This document shows, piece after piece, positions 34,589 to 42,969 of a DNA stretch of 64,000 nt; the first letter of the stretch is position 1; each line of letters begins with the position of its first letter. The notes under the pieces were generated by a model. The model did no database searches. It saw only the letters and a program-made list of their open reading frames with translations, and was not told where the DNA came from. A program made the position numbers and the translations under genes. Origin of the DNA: a bacterium (lineage in GTDB: Bacteria; Vulcanimicrobiota; Xenobia; Xenobiales; JADMJV01); the NCBI GenBank assembly GCA_018266105.1, contig JAFEBA010000010.1, forward strand, positions 175,609 to 239,608, read 5' to 3'.

Positions 34589-35620
34589 GTGAGCGACAAC
34601 CCTCTGGCTGCTCCCCCACCCTTACTCCCGGCTCCGACCCCTCGCAAGTCGGGACGCGTCTGGTTCTTTCTAACTCTGATTGTCTCGCTGCTGTTGATCT
34701 TGAGCCTCTTTGGCAATCTGGTTCTGGCGCTGGCCTTGGGAGGCGATGACGCAGGCGCGGAGGTCAAAGGCTTCAGTCAATCGCTGGTGGACGGAGACAA
34801 GAGCGAAGAGGATTTCATTGCCATTGTGCCCGTGCAAGGCATGATTATGGAACCCCCTTCGGATAACCCCGGCAAGGGCAGCCTGGGAGCCATGGTCAAA
34901 CTGCTCAAGCAACTGGAAAAACAGGAACATCTGAAAGGTGTGCTGTTGGTTGTGGATAGCCCCGGAGGTGGGGTCACGGCCTCTGACCGTATGTACGAGG
35001 AGCTCAAACACTTCAAGGAGACCAAGAAAGTCCCCGTGGTTGCGGTCTTTGAAGATGTGGCCGCTTCGGGAGGCTACTACGTCGCGATGGCTTCTGACCA
35101 CATTCTTGCTCATCCCACCACCATCACGGGTTCGATTGGCGTAATTTCGCATTTTTATAACTTTACAGACCTGATGGGCAAGGTTGGCGTGGATGTCAAT
35201 ACCATCAAATCTCTTAACTGGGAGGGCAAGGAGTCCTTTAAAGACATCGGTTCGCCGTACCGCAAGATGAAGCCAGAAGAGCGCAAGCTGATGCAGGAGC
35301 TGATCACGGAGATGTGGGAGAGATTCACCAGCGTGGTGGCCGAAGGTCGGAAAGGTAAATTGACCCTGGCTGAGGTGCGCAAACTGGCCGACGGCCGCGT
35401 TTTCTCAGGGGGAGCAGCACTCAAGGCAAAGCTGGTGGACCAGGTCGGATACTCTCGCGATGCCTACGCCGAAATTCGCAAACGTTGTGGCAATCAGAAA
35501 GCCAAAATCGTCCGATATCTCCCTGAAAAAAGCTGGGAAGATCTGTTCACCGCCCAGGCTCTGGTGCCCAAGGTGGAGTTGCCCAGCAGCGGTGTCTTTT
35601 ACTTGTGGGAAGCCCACTGA
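34589..35620 (+). CDS. sppA: signal peptide peptidase SppA (S49 family)
   Basis: This 343-residue membrane-anchored serine protease clears cleaved signal peptides. A cytoplasmic Pro-rich stretch and one membrane span (about 24-50) precede the S49 domain. The nucleophile is S160 in 'EDVAASGGYYVAMASD'; the general-base lysine should be in the following 'TIKSLNWEGKESFKDIG' stretch (K208 or K214). 'SPGGGVTASD' and 'GSIGVISHFYN' are family motifs. The length matches short SppA. The GTG at 34589 is favoured over the TTG at 34583 because AGGGG then has a six-base spacing. Its 3' end overlaps the ABC ATPase gene by 16 bases. Confidence 0.93.
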   Translation: MSDNPLAAPPPLLPAPTPRKSGRVWFFLTLIVSLLLILSLFGNLVLALALGGDDAGAEVKGFSQSLVDGDKSEEDFIAIVPVQGMIMEPPSDNPGKGSLGAMVKLLKQLEKQEHLKGVLLVVDSPGGGVTASDRMYEELKHFKETKKVPVVAVFEDVAASGGYYVAMASDHILAHPTTITGSIGVISHFYNFTDLMGKVGVDVNTIKSLNWEGKESFKDIGSPYRKMKPEERKLMQELITEMWERFTSVVAEGRKGKLTLAEVRKLADGRVFSGGAALKAKLVDQVGYSRDAYAEIRKRCGNQKAKIVRYLPEKSWEDLFTAQALVPKVELPSSGVFYLWEAH

Positions 35621-36264
35621 TCGAACTGCGCCAGTTGGCGCTGAAGTTTTCCGGCTCGACGATCTTTGAAAACCTCAACTGGACCTTCGAAGAGCCCTGC
35701 TGGACTGCTTTGATGGGTCCCTCCGGGTCGGGCAAGACATCACTGATTCATATGATTGCTGGCCTGGAAAAGCCAACTTCAGGCGAAGTTCTGGTCCTGG
35801 GGCGTTCTCTAGCCAGCTTGAATGATCGGGAACTGTCGGTTCATCGACAGACGGTGGTCGGTATGGCCTTTCAATCTTTTCATTTGCAGTCAGACCGAAC
35901 GGCTCTGGAGAACATGCTGCTGCCGCTCTACTTTAGCGACGGGGATTTTTCGGCCGGTCGACAGCGGGCCGAGCAATTGTGCGCGGCTCTGGATCTGAGT
36001 GCCCATCTGAAGTCTCCGGTGCGGCAATTGTCAGGTGGCCAGCGCCAGCGTCTGGCTCTGGCCCGAGCCCTGATGAACCGCCCACGCATTCTGCTGGCGG
36101 ATGAGCCCATCGGCAATCTGGATGCCGAGAATGCGGGGCGGGTGCTTCAGCTTCTGCGCTCGGAACGAGAACGGGGCATGAACTTGTTAGTGGTTACCCA
36201 TGATGATTTTTTGCTGCACGGGGTGGACCAGGTCTTGCATCTAGAAAATGGTGTCCTGGCTTGA
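35605..36264 (+). CDS. ABC transporter ATPase, LolD/MacB/FtsE type
   Basis: This 219-residue ATPase has Walker A 'GPSGSGKTS', Q-loop 'VVGMAFQSFHLQ', signature 'LSGGQRQRLALARAL', Walker B 'ILLADEPIGNLD' and the H-loop 'VVTHDD'. The compact form with 'GNLD' after Walker B is typical of the LolD/MacB/FtsE group that works with FtsX-like permeases on lipoprotein or peptide traffic; it does not act in import. The GTG start lies inside the 3' end of sppA. It is followed directly by its permease, overlapping by four bases. Confidence 0.92.
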   Translation: MGSPLIELRQLALKFSGSTIFENLNWTFEEPCWTALMGPSGSGKTSLIHMIAGLEKPTSGEVLVLGRSLASLNDRELSVHRQTVVGMAFQSFHLQSDRTALENMLLPLYFSDGDFSAGRQRAEQLCAALDLSAHLKSPVRQLSGGQRQRLALARALMNRPRILLADEPIGNLDAENAGRVLQLLRSERERGMNLLVVTHDDFLLHGVDQVLHLENGVLA

Positions 36265-37505
36265 AGCGCGCTTCCTTATTGCAGCTGGCCTTTTCCGATC
36301 CACGCGAATCTCTACGCAAGACATGGCCGCTTTTGTTTGGCCTGGTGTTTGGCATCGCCACCTGGGTGGTGCTCACCGGCTTCACTCATGGCGCCAGCGA
36401 ATGGCTACGGGAGCGCGTGGGAGGCACTTTGCCCAATCGGGTCCGGGTCAGCCCCTCACGCTCGTCTTTTGGCCCCCTTGCACTGGGAAGCAACATGAAC
36501 GAGCAGACGGTAACGGATTGCAAGAAGATCCCAGGAGTGGAAGCCGTCTATCGCCAGGCCCATTATCCAGGACCGGCTCGAATGTATGCTCATTTTCACA
36601 CCCAGAACATGGTTACGGATATGATCCTGGATGGGGTGGACGAAGCTCAGGTGGCCGAGCAACTCCCGGACCCTTCCAAATTCGTGGATTCCACCACCTC
36701 AATGGTGCCCGTGGTCATCCCCCGCATCATGCTTGACGTCCTCAATGCAGGTATCTCCTCTCACACCACTTTGCCCAATCTGAGTGAGCAGGCTCTGGTG
36801 GGCCAGGTTTTTCAGATGACGGTGGGAGTCTCTTCCTTTGCTCCCGGGGAAGCGACCAACTTAAATTGCACGATTGTTGGAGTCAGTGACCAGCTCGGTC
36901 CCAATGGTCCGACCGTGCCCATGGCCTGGCTGCTGCGCAATGCCAAAAGGCCGGTCGAGTATCACACTTTGACCCTGAAACTGTCTCCCAATGCCAACCT
37001 GGACGCGGTGCTCCGCGAGACGGAGAAGCTTCATCTGGTTGCGCCAGACCTGGAAACGGCCCGAAAGATCGGTCAGGCTTCAATGTTGGCACAGGCCCTG
37101 GCTGCTGCTTTCGCTCTGGCCATTCTGCTGGTGGCCGGTGTGGGTATCGCTTCCGGTTTCACCGTCAAGGTTCAGGTTGAGCAGGCCGACATCGGACTTT
37201 ATCGCAGCCTGGGTGCCAGTCGCCGCGACATCATCTCTCTCTATTTGGTGCGAGCTCTCTGGCTCGGTATCCGGGGCGCCACCCTGGGGGTCATCCTGGG
37301 CCTGGTGGTTGGGCAAGTCGGTGCCACCCTGATTCTCTCTTTGTTGCCCAAGGCGCTGGCTGAGGGAGTGACTTTATTCGCCCCGTCCTTTGTAAATCTG
37401 ATGCTGGCGATGCTCGTGACGCCTGCCGTTCCGGTGGTTGCAGCCTGGATTCCGGCCCGGCAGGCGGCCTCTTTGGAACCTGGACGGATTTTGAGGGGTC
37501 ATTAA
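36261..37505 (+). CDS. FtsX-like ABC transporter permease
   Basis: This 414-residue MacB/LolC-type permease has one membrane span near the N-terminus (about 20-40, 'LLFGLVFGIATWVVLTG'), then a periplasmic domain of about 220 residues, then three spans (about 275-300, 320-350, 370-395). The last cytoplasmic segment carries the coupling helix 'YRSLGASRRDIISLYL', typical of the FtsX family. The start is TTG overlapping the ATPase stop (TTGA). With the ATPase it forms an exporter or mechanotransmission pump; the substrate is unknown and no MacA-like partner is nearby. Confidence 0.9.
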   Translation: MKRASLLQLAFSDPRESLRKTWPLLFGLVFGIATWVVLTGFTHGASEWLRERVGGTLPNRVRVSPSRSSFGPLALGSNMNEQTVTDCKKIPGVEAVYRQAHYPGPARMYAHFHTQNMVTDMILDGVDEAQVAEQLPDPSKFVDSTTSMVPVVIPRIMLDVLNAGISSHTTLPNLSEQALVGQVFQMTVGVSSFAPGEATNLNCTIVGVSDQLGPNGPTVPMAWLLRNAKRPVEYHTLTLKLSPNANLDAVLRETEKLHLVAPDLETARKIGQASMLAQALAAAFALAILLVAGVGIASGFTVKVQVEQADIGLYRSLGASRRDIISLYLVRALWLGIRGATLGVILGLVVGQVGATLILSLLPKALAEGVTLFAPSFVNLMLAMLVTPAVPVVAAWIPARQAASLEPGRILRGH

Positions 37506-37586
37506 CGGAGGATTCCCATACCTCCAGTCGAAGCCGCGACAGGCTAATAGGGCTCCCACGCTGAGCCCTTTCAGGAGGATTTGACA

Positions 37587-37940
37587 GTGGATATCAAGGT
37601 TAACACCAGAGTGCTGAACGACAAGGCTCAGGCTGTCGAGGTTCAAGGCGAGATCGACGTCTACACCTCGCCGCGTGTGAAAGAGACCATCAACGAGTTG
37701 ATCGAAAAGGGGCACTATCAACTGGTGATCAACCTGGAGGGCGTTCGCTATATCGACTCCACCGGTCTCGGTGTGCTCATCGGCGCTCTGAAGAAAGTCC
37801 GCGAGCACAGCGGACGCATTCTACTGGTTTGCACCAATCCGCAAATCAAGAAAATTTTCAACATCACCGGCTTGGTCAAGATTTTCGAGATCTTCAAGGA
37901 TGAGGACGAGGCTCTGCAGATCCTGGCTAACGCGGGTTAA
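37587..37940 (+). CDS. rsbV: anti-anti-sigma factor, RsbV/SpoIIAA type
   Basis: This 117-residue STAS-domain protein has the phosphorylation site S58 in 'RYIDSTGLGVLIGALKKVRE'. When unphosphorylated, such proteins bind the anti-sigma kinase RsbW and free the sigma factor. GTG at 37587 is preferred over TTG 37581 because AGGAGG (37573-37578) is then eight bases away. It is the first gene of a three-gene unit with rsbW and sigB, in canonical order. A small hairpin (AGGGCTC / GAGCCCT, 37549-37569) lies just before the ribosome site. Confidence 0.93.
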   Translation: MDIKVNTRVLNDKAQAVEVQGEIDVYTSPRVKETINELIEKGHYQLVINLEGVRYIDSTGLGVLIGALKKVREHSGRILLVCTNPQIKKIFNITGLVKIFEIFKDEDEALQILANAG

Positions 37941-37949
37941 AGAGTCAGC

Positions 37950-38348
37950 GTGTCCGATACCAAACTCTGGAACATCCAGCTGCGGGTTCCAGCCGAACCT
38001 GAATTTCTCGGAATCGTGCGCCTGGCTTGCGCGGGCATCGCCCATCGCTTGGGCCTGGATCACGAAGTGTCCGAGGATTTTAAGTTGGCAGCAACCGAAG
38101 CCTGCGGCCATTTGCTGAACCTGGGCTCACAGGAAATCGAGATTAGTTGGGATATTTCCAGTGACTCGGTGGCCCTTCAGGTAACGACCGTCGGCGAACT
38201 CGACGCGGAACTGGCTGACGACGAAGCCGATCTGGAATGGAAAGAGATCGGTCTCTTGTTGATCAAGTCGGTCATGGACGAAGTGTTGGAAACGACCTCT
38301 CCTCCCGGTTTGCGTCTGGTCAAGAAAACTGAAATCAACGATGACTGA
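37950..38348 (+). CDS. rsbW: RsbW-like anti-sigma factor with degenerate ATP site
   Basis: This 132-residue protein has the size and position of RsbW/SpoIIAB. The N-box helix is 'DFKLAATEACGHLLNLGS' and the last strand is 'SPPGLRLVKKTE'-like ('TSPPGLRLVKK'). The G1 box (D-x-G-x-G) expected after the third strand is missing: the sequence reads 'VTTVGELDAELADDEADLEW'. A partial lid follows ('EIGLLLIKSVMDEV'). It probably still binds the sigma factor, but kinase activity on RsbV is doubtful. It is nine bases after rsbV and overlaps sigB by eight bases, which supports a matched stoichiometry. Confidence 0.82.
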   Translation: MSDTKLWNIQLRVPAEPEFLGIVRLACAGIAHRLGLDHEVSEDFKLAATEACGHLLNLGSQEIEISWDISSDSVALQVTTVGELDAELADDEADLEWKEIGLLLIKSVMDEVLETTSPPGLRLVKKTEINDD

Positions 38349-39165
38349 AGAAAAGTCGGGCGAGTCCCGCTGGGACCGCGAGCGGGCCCGGCAGTTGCTG
38401 GCGAGTTACGCCACCGACAGGGACCCTAAGGTCAAAGACGAGTTGGTTGCTCAGCATCTCAACCTGGTTCGTTATTTGGCCGGCAAATTCAGCAATCGTG
38501 GTGAGAACCTGGAAGATCTGGTGCAGGTGGGCTGTCTCGGCCTGATCAAAGCGATCGAGCGCTTCGATCCGGAGCGAGGCACCGAGTTTACCACCTACGC
38601 CACTCCCACCATTGTGGGCGAGATTAAACGACACTTCCGCGACAAGGGCTGGGCCATCAAGGTGCCACGCCGACTTCAGGAGTTCAATGCTTCGGTGGCC
38701 AAAACCACTGAGGAATTGACCTCGGCTCTGGGTCGTGTACCCTCGCCCGATGAAATCGCAAAAAAGCTTGAGGTCAGTCCCGAGGATGTCTTGGAAGCCC
38801 AAGAGCTGGGCCAGTCCTACAACTTGCTATCCATCGATAGCGAACTGGACGCGGACGACAGTCGTAAGACCAGTTCGCTTCTGGACTACCTGGGTCGAGA
38901 CGATTTCCAACTTGAGCAGGTGGAAGACCGACTGGCGTTGCACCGTGCTTTTTCGAGCTTGCCGTCACGAGAACGCTTGTTGATGTATTTGCGCTTCTTC
39001 GAGAACCGTTCTCAGAGTGAGGTCGCGAAGGTCTTGAATATCAGCCAGATGCACGTATCCAGGCTGCAGGCGAGATCGTTGGAGACCATGCGCCAGGCTT
39101 TAAGCCAACAAAGGAATCGTGGCGAACGAAGTGGAAAGCGCCGCAAGTCACGAAAACAGCCCTGA
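38341..39165 (+). CDS. sigB: RNA polymerase sigma factor, SigB/SigF type
   Basis: This 274-residue group 3 sigma-70 factor has region 2 around 'QHLNLVRYLAGKFSNRGENL' and 'LVQVGCLGLIKAIERFDPER', region 3 'RDKGWAIKVPRRLQEFNASV', and region 4 with HTH 'SQSEVAKVLNISQMHVSRLQ'. The 'EEDLVQVG' to 'FTTYATPTIVGEIKRHFRD' layout is that of SigB/SigF stress or sporulation sigmas. The C-terminus has a lysine/arginine-rich tail. The ATG lies inside the end of rsbW (eight-base overlap), the usual arrangement for a sigma factor held by its anti-sigma partner. A strong terminator follows. Confidence 0.95.
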   Translation: MTEEKSGESRWDRERARQLLASYATDRDPKVKDELVAQHLNLVRYLAGKFSNRGENLEDLVQVGCLGLIKAIERFDPERGTEFTTYATPTIVGEIKRHFRDKGWAIKVPRRLQEFNASVAKTTEELTSALGRVPSPDEIAKKLEVSPEDVLEAQELGQSYNLLSIDSELDADDSRKTSSLLDYLGRDDFQLEQVEDRLALHRAFSSLPSRERLLMYLRFFENRSQSEVAKVLNISQMHVSRLQARSLETMRQALSQQRNRGERSGKRRKSRKQP

Positions 39166-39187
39166 AATCGACTAGACAGAATTGACC

Positions 39188-39222
39188 AAAAACCCAGGCC
39201 CTGCCTGGGTTTTTGTGTTTTC
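39188..39222 (+). terminator. intrinsic terminator of the rsbV-rsbW-sigB operon
   Basis: AAAAACCCAGGC (39188-39199) pairs over 12 bases with GCCTGGGTTTTT (39203-39214) across a three-base loop and is followed by a T-rich run. It lies 22 bases after the sigma-gene stop. Confidence 0.93.
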
Positions 39223-39412
39223 ACCAGGAATTTGTTTCGACTATTTCCAGCAAGAAATTCACTTACTCACGGTATACATTTTGTCTACCGACAGAAAATT
39301 TTGTTCGGTCTTCGAAAAACTCAAGGAAGGCTTGCAGAGCGAACCCCTGGTCGATCTCCTGCCAAGCGAAAGTCAATTGAACTATACTGTGAGTATTGAT
39401 TTGACGAAAAAG

Positions 39413-39426
39413 CGAATAACTGTTCG
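39413..39426. promoter_or_regulatory. LexA-box-like palindrome upstream of lexA
   Basis: CGAATAACTGTTCG differs in two positions from the Gram-positive type SOS box CGAACRNRYGTTCG. It lies 74 bases before the lexA-like start and just ahead of a TTGCGC-N17-TATACT promoter candidate. Autoregulation by the downstream repressor is the obvious reading. Confidence 0.55.
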
Positions 39427-39499
39427 AGGAAGATTGATTGCGCCCCATATAGCGACGTGATATACTCCACGAACCACAGACACAGAAGGGGAGGCAGCA

Positions 39500-40078
39500 A
39501 TGCCCGGATCTACTCAGAGTAAGACTCGTCTCAGTCGACGCCAGCAGCAGATCCTCGAATATATCCGTGAGTCTGTGATTTCACGGGGGTTTCCCCCCTC
39601 CATTCGTGAAATTGGCGAAGCCGTGGGCTTGTCCTCAAGTTCCACCGTGCATAGCCATCTGAAGAGTTTGGAAACCAAGGGCTTTCTTCGTCGCAATCCT
39701 TCCAAGCCGCGCAGCATCGAGCTTCTCGATGGACCGCGGGTTGGCGGAGTGCGCATGGTTGAGATTCCAGTATCCGACCCGCAGCACGCCGATGGTCCTA
39801 AGAAAACCATCTCCTTGCCTCTTGATCTGGTGGGCGACCAAGAGTCGTTCCTATACCAGATCAAAGAGCCATACCGAAACGAGAATATCGTCCCCGGGGA
39901 CTTAGTCATCGTTAACCGTAACAACGGAGCGATGAATGGGGAATTGGTACTGGAAAGACAAGGGCAAGAGCTTCGCCTGACTCGGTGGAGCGAAGGGCCG
40001 GCACCAGCCAGTGAACCCGTTCACGACTCGGTGGTCGGCAGAGTGGTGGGAGTCATTCGAAGGTTTAACAACGGCTGA
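39500..40078 (+). CDS. lexA: LexA-family repressor lacking the self-cleavage residues
   Basis: This encodes 192 residues. The DNA-binding winged helix is normal LexA: 'RLSRRQQQILEYIRESV', 'GFPPSIREIGEAVGLSSSST' and 'HLKSLETKGFLRR'. The C-terminal half follows the S24 fold ('VPGDLVIVNRNNGAMNGELV', 'VVGRVVGVIRRF'), but the autoproteolysis parts are gone. The G-D/M-S-M serine position reads E-P-Y-R (Tyr125), the lysine of the T-V-K-R motif is Thr161, and no Ala-Gly cleavage site is found near residues 88-100. It should dimerise and bind an SOS-like operator but not be inactivated by RecA-stimulated cleavage. GGGGAGG lies about eight bases before the ATG. A UUCG terminator follows. Confidence 0.88.
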   Translation: MPGSTQSKTRLSRRQQQILEYIRESVISRGFPPSIREIGEAVGLSSSSTVHSHLKSLETKGFLRRNPSKPRSIELLDGPRVGGVRMVEIPVSDPQHADGPKKTISLPLDLVGDQESFLYQIKEPYRNENIVPGDLVIVNRNNGAMNGELVLERQGQELRLTRWSEGPAPASEPVHDSVVGRVVGVIRRFNNG

Positions 40079-40089
40079 GACGAGGAGTG

Positions 40090-40120
40090 CCGGGGGGATT
40101 CGTCCCCCCGGTTCTGTTTT
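40090..40120 (+). terminator. intrinsic terminator after lexA (UUCG tetraloop)
   Basis: CCGGGGGGA (40090-40098) and TCCCCCCGG pair perfectly over nine bases around a TTCG loop, and the T-rich stretch TTCTGTTTT follows. It stands 12 bases after the lexA stop. Confidence 0.95.
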
Positions 40121-40196
40121 GTACGGCCTTTTTTGGGTAGGAATCAAGCGACGGGCGGTTAACGCTTAGGGAAGACTTCGATTAGAGGGACCCGCT

Positions 40197-41864
40197 GTGC
40201 TTGAGAGCAGTCTGACCCCAGAAACCAGCATTTACACTTTCATCGCCAACAACCCGCTTTTTTACAGCTTGCCGGGCGAGGTGATCGAATCCATCGCCGA
40301 TAAAGTTCAGGAAAAGACTTTCGGCGTCGGCGAAGCGATCTTTGAAGAAGGCAAGCTGGGTGATTCTTTTTATATCGTGCGCAAGGGCCAGGTGCGGGTA
40401 ACCAAGCTGCAAGGCGGCGATGAAATGGTGCTCTCGGAGCTGGGCGAGGGTGAAGGCTTTGGTGAGATGGCTCTGCTAATCGACCAGCCCCGTACGGCTA
40501 CGGTCAAGGCCCTTTCGGAAGTCAACTTACTGGTTCTCAATCGTGAGGACTTTACCGTTCTGACCCGCACTCTACCAGCTCTAGCTGAAAAGATGAACAA
40601 ACTGCTGACCGAGCGCGTGACCTTACTCGACAGCACCATCGTCTCCGAAGAGACACGCGGAAAGTTTCGCGCTTCCCGCAACTTCCAACTGGATTACTCG
40701 TCGCTTGAGCTGCTCATGAAGCTCAACGAGGCGGCTGGCGGGCGAGCTCAGGTCGAGCATTGCAAGGAATGTGGCCAGTTGGCGCGCGAGATGAGCAAGA
40801 TGCTCTGCCCGATGGTCTCCGAGGAAATTTTGTTCGCCGGCTACCTGCACGAAATCGGGAAGGTTTCCTTACCGAGCGAATTGGTGCTCAAAGAGCGCAG
40901 CGGTCAGGAGCTGACTGAGGAAGAGCGCGAGCGCTTCTCGGTCATCTTTGAGGTGGCGGTCTCCATTTTGCAGCCCAACCCGAGCCTGTATAAGGCTGTA
41001 GACTTCCTATCCAAGTTGGGCTGCGACAAATATACGGATATGCCGCTGGAAGCCCAGATCTTGAAGGTCGCGGATGACTTCCTGCACTACTCCAGTCCCA
41101 GTTATCACAATCTGGGAGTGGAGAAAGCCCTCAAGCAGGTCCAGGCCGGTAGCGGCACCCGTTACAACCCCAGGGCGGTTGCCGCCCTGGAGAAAAACAT
41201 TCGAAAATTCACAGAGGTTCGGGTAGACAGTCAGCTTTCCATCTTGCGTATGATGGTGCTGGCTCTGGACCGCAAAGACAACTACACCTACCGGCACTCA
41301 TTGGACGTGCGCGACATGGCTCTGCGCATCGTGCATAGACTGGGACTCGATCGTCGTGCCCAGGAATACACCCGAATCGGTGCGGAGATGCACGACGTCG
41401 GCAAAATCTATGTGGATGAGTCCATCCTCAACGCCCCGCGCAAGCTCACCGATGAAGAATTCGCTATCATGAAAACCCACGCCGCCCTCTCTTCCGAGTT
41501 TCTCTACGACATCCCCGGGATGGACGAACTGGCGGCCATTGTGCGTGCTCACCACGAAAAGTTTGATGGTTCTGGCTATCCAGATGGTCTCGCGGGCGAG
41601 AACATTCCTTACCTGGCCAGAATTATGACGATTGCCGACGTTTGGAGCGCACTCACCACGCCACGCGTCTACCGACTCAACAAGGATGGCTCGCGCAAAG
41701 CCTTTGGCCCCGCCAAGGCTCTCTCAATCATGGACGAGATGAACCAGAACCGCCACTTCGATCCAGAGTTGTTTGAGGTGTTCCGTGTCATCGTCAGTGA
41801 GATCATTGAGGAGATCGGGCCGGATGGCGACTTGATCGAATGGAAACAGCGGGGCTCCACTTAG
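40197..41864 (+). CDS. cyclic-nucleotide-binding protein with tandem HD-GYP domains
   Basis: This encodes 555 residues. An N-terminal cNMP-binding barrel (about 10-135: 'EAIFEEGKLGDSFYIVRKGQ', 'GEGFGEMALLIDQPRTATV') is followed by two HD-GYP units. The first (about 160-320) is degenerate: H-E-I-G-K replaces H-D-I-G-K and the GYP motif is lost. The second (about 340-545) is intact: 'MHDVGKIYVDESILNAP', 'MKTHAALSSEFL', 'HHEKFDGSGYPDGLAGE' and 'RIMTIADVWSALTT'. The likely role is cyclic di-GMP hydrolysis gated by cAMP, cGMP or another ligand. The GTG start has GAGGG seven bases upstream. It is a single-gene unit after the lexA terminator. Confidence 0.9.
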   Translation: MLESSLTPETSIYTFIANNPLFYSLPGEVIESIADKVQEKTFGVGEAIFEEGKLGDSFYIVRKGQVRVTKLQGGDEMVLSELGEGEGFGEMALLIDQPRTATVKALSEVNLLVLNREDFTVLTRTLPALAEKMNKLLTERVTLLDSTIVSEETRGKFRASRNFQLDYSSLELLMKLNEAAGGRAQVEHCKECGQLAREMSKMLCPMVSEEILFAGYLHEIGKVSLPSELVLKERSGQELTEEERERFSVIFEVAVSILQPNPSLYKAVDFLSKLGCDKYTDMPLEAQILKVADDFLHYSSPSYHNLGVEKALKQVQAGSGTRYNPRAVAALEKNIRKFTEVRVDSQLSILRMMVLALDRKDNYTYRHSLDVRDMALRIVHRLGLDRRAQEYTRIGAEMHDVGKIYVDESILNAPRKLTDEEFAIMKTHAALSSEFLYDIPGMDELAAIVRAHHEKFDGSGYPDGLAGENIPYLARIMTIADVWSALTTPRVYRLNKDGSRKAFGPAKALSIMDEMNQNRHFDPELFEVFRVIVSEIIEEIGPDGDLIEWKQRGST

Positions 41865-41892
41865 AGGGCCGAAGCCTGCTGGAAGCTGCCTG

Positions 41893-42819
41893 TTACTGAG
41901 TTAGCTTCTGGTAGCCCCAGCGGCCCAAGTCAGCCATGTAGCTTCCAAGGATCAGGGCCGAGCCAACCGGGGCTCCGAAACCCGTCGCGATCATGGCTGC
42001 GCCGGCGATCTTGGCGCCGCCACTCACGGTGTCGAAGGTGTCGCCCTTTTTAAACCCTTCGTAAGCCTGTAAGGCGCCGCCCAGTGCAGGGGCTGCGCGA
42101 CCGGCCACCTTGGTGGCGACCTCTGTTCCTTTGAGTCCGGCCCCTGCCAGAGTGGTCAGGGCCGCACTGTTCCCGGCCTGCAGGGCTGCTTCCCCATAGT
42201 TCCCAGCTTTGGCGCTGTCGTAGGCCATCTTGCCGAAGGCCACGCCACCCATCACGCTGGCGGCGGGATTGAGTGGACGCAGCGCACTCGAGCCCACGCT
42301 GGCAACCTGCTGGGCTTTGAGAGCGCCGCCTGCCTTCTCGGCCACTTCAGCGGTGTGGCGGGCCTGGGCAGTAGCCCAACCTGCGTCATCAAAGTTCTTG
42401 GCCAGACCGGCCTTGGAGTTAGGAGCAGGGTGGTCACCGACTTCCTTGCCTGGCAGGGGAGGGCCGGACGGGGCGGTCGCAACCGGCTTCTCCCCGACCC
42501 TGGGCTCAGGCGGTGCAGCCGGGGCGGCGGGTGCCGGAGCGACACGCGGGGCAGGATCAGAAGGAGCCGGTTTTGCGCCGACCTGGGGAGCTTGAGGAGC
42601 GGCCATCGCCCAAGACCCGAAGTTGGGAACGTTGCCGTTTGCTTTGACCCCCAGGTCCCTGCTCAGCGATACAGAGTCTTTCGGCTTCTGAACCTGACTG
42701 GCGGGCTTGGAGGCAGGCTTGCTGGTCGCGGATTTCACCGAGGAACTGGATTTTGTCTTGGTGCTGCTGCTGGTTTTGTGACTGCCGCTGCTGCTCGTTG
42801 GTTTGGAGCTGACGTTCAT
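41893..42819 (-). CDS. low-complexity Ser/Pro/Ala protein with glycine-rich hydrophobic tail
   Basis: This encodes 308 residues of unrecognised family. Residues 1-50 are Ser/Thr/Lys-rich and disordered, followed by a 'KPKDSVSLSRDLG' motif (about 46-57). Residues 75-130 are a Pro/Ala linker ending in 'NSKAGLAKNFDDAGWATAQ'. The last 150 residues form hydrophobic Gly/Ala helices ('VMGGVAFGKMAYDSAKAG', 'GGAKIAGAAMIATGFGAP') that could insert in a membrane or oligomerise. There is no Sec signal. GGAGG precedes the ATG. It is divergent from the lipase-like gene. The layout resembles exported or effector-like proteins, but no secretion system is shown. Confidence 0.6.
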   Translation of the reverse strand: MNVSSKPTSSSGSHKTSSSTKTKSSSSVKSATSKPASKPASQVQKPKDSVSLSRDLGVKANGNVPNFGSWAMAAPQAPQVGAKPAPSDPAPRVAPAPAAPAAPPEPRVGEKPVATAPSGPPLPGKEVGDHPAPNSKAGLAKNFDDAGWATAQARHTAEVAEKAGGALKAQQVASVGSSALRPLNPAASVMGGVAFGKMAYDSAKAGNYGEAALQAGNSAALTTLAGAGLKGTEVATKVAGRAAPALGGALQAYEGFKKGDTFDTVSGGAKIAGAAMIATGFGAPVGSALILGSYMADLGRWGYQKLTQ

Positions 42820-42969
42820 CGGTTTCCTCCGCGTGGTTTGTTAGATTCAGTGTATCCTCCCCCACCCAGGGCAAATGAACGGAGAGTTAACAGGTCGTGA
42901 GCAATGTTTCCAGCTTGTTGCCACTTGTTACAGCCTTGTTACCACCTGGACGCGGCGGCCTGGTAGAAA

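Larger units (their letters stand above)
39166..39499. other. 334-base gap between sigB and lexA
   Basis: It contains the sigB terminator, the SOS-box-like sequence and a possible lexA promoter (TTGCGC 39438-39443, 17-base spacer, TATACT 39461-39466). A frame open across the gap ends at 39460 and could encode about 55 residues from a TTG near 39287 ('VFEKLKEGLQSEPLVDLLP' within it). It lacks a ribosome site, so I do not list it as a gene. Confidence 0.5.

Noticed and set aside
39182-39460. A 92-residue frame between sigB and lexA
   Set aside because: It starts inside the sigB terminator and has no ribosome site; a shorter piece could be real but is not supported.
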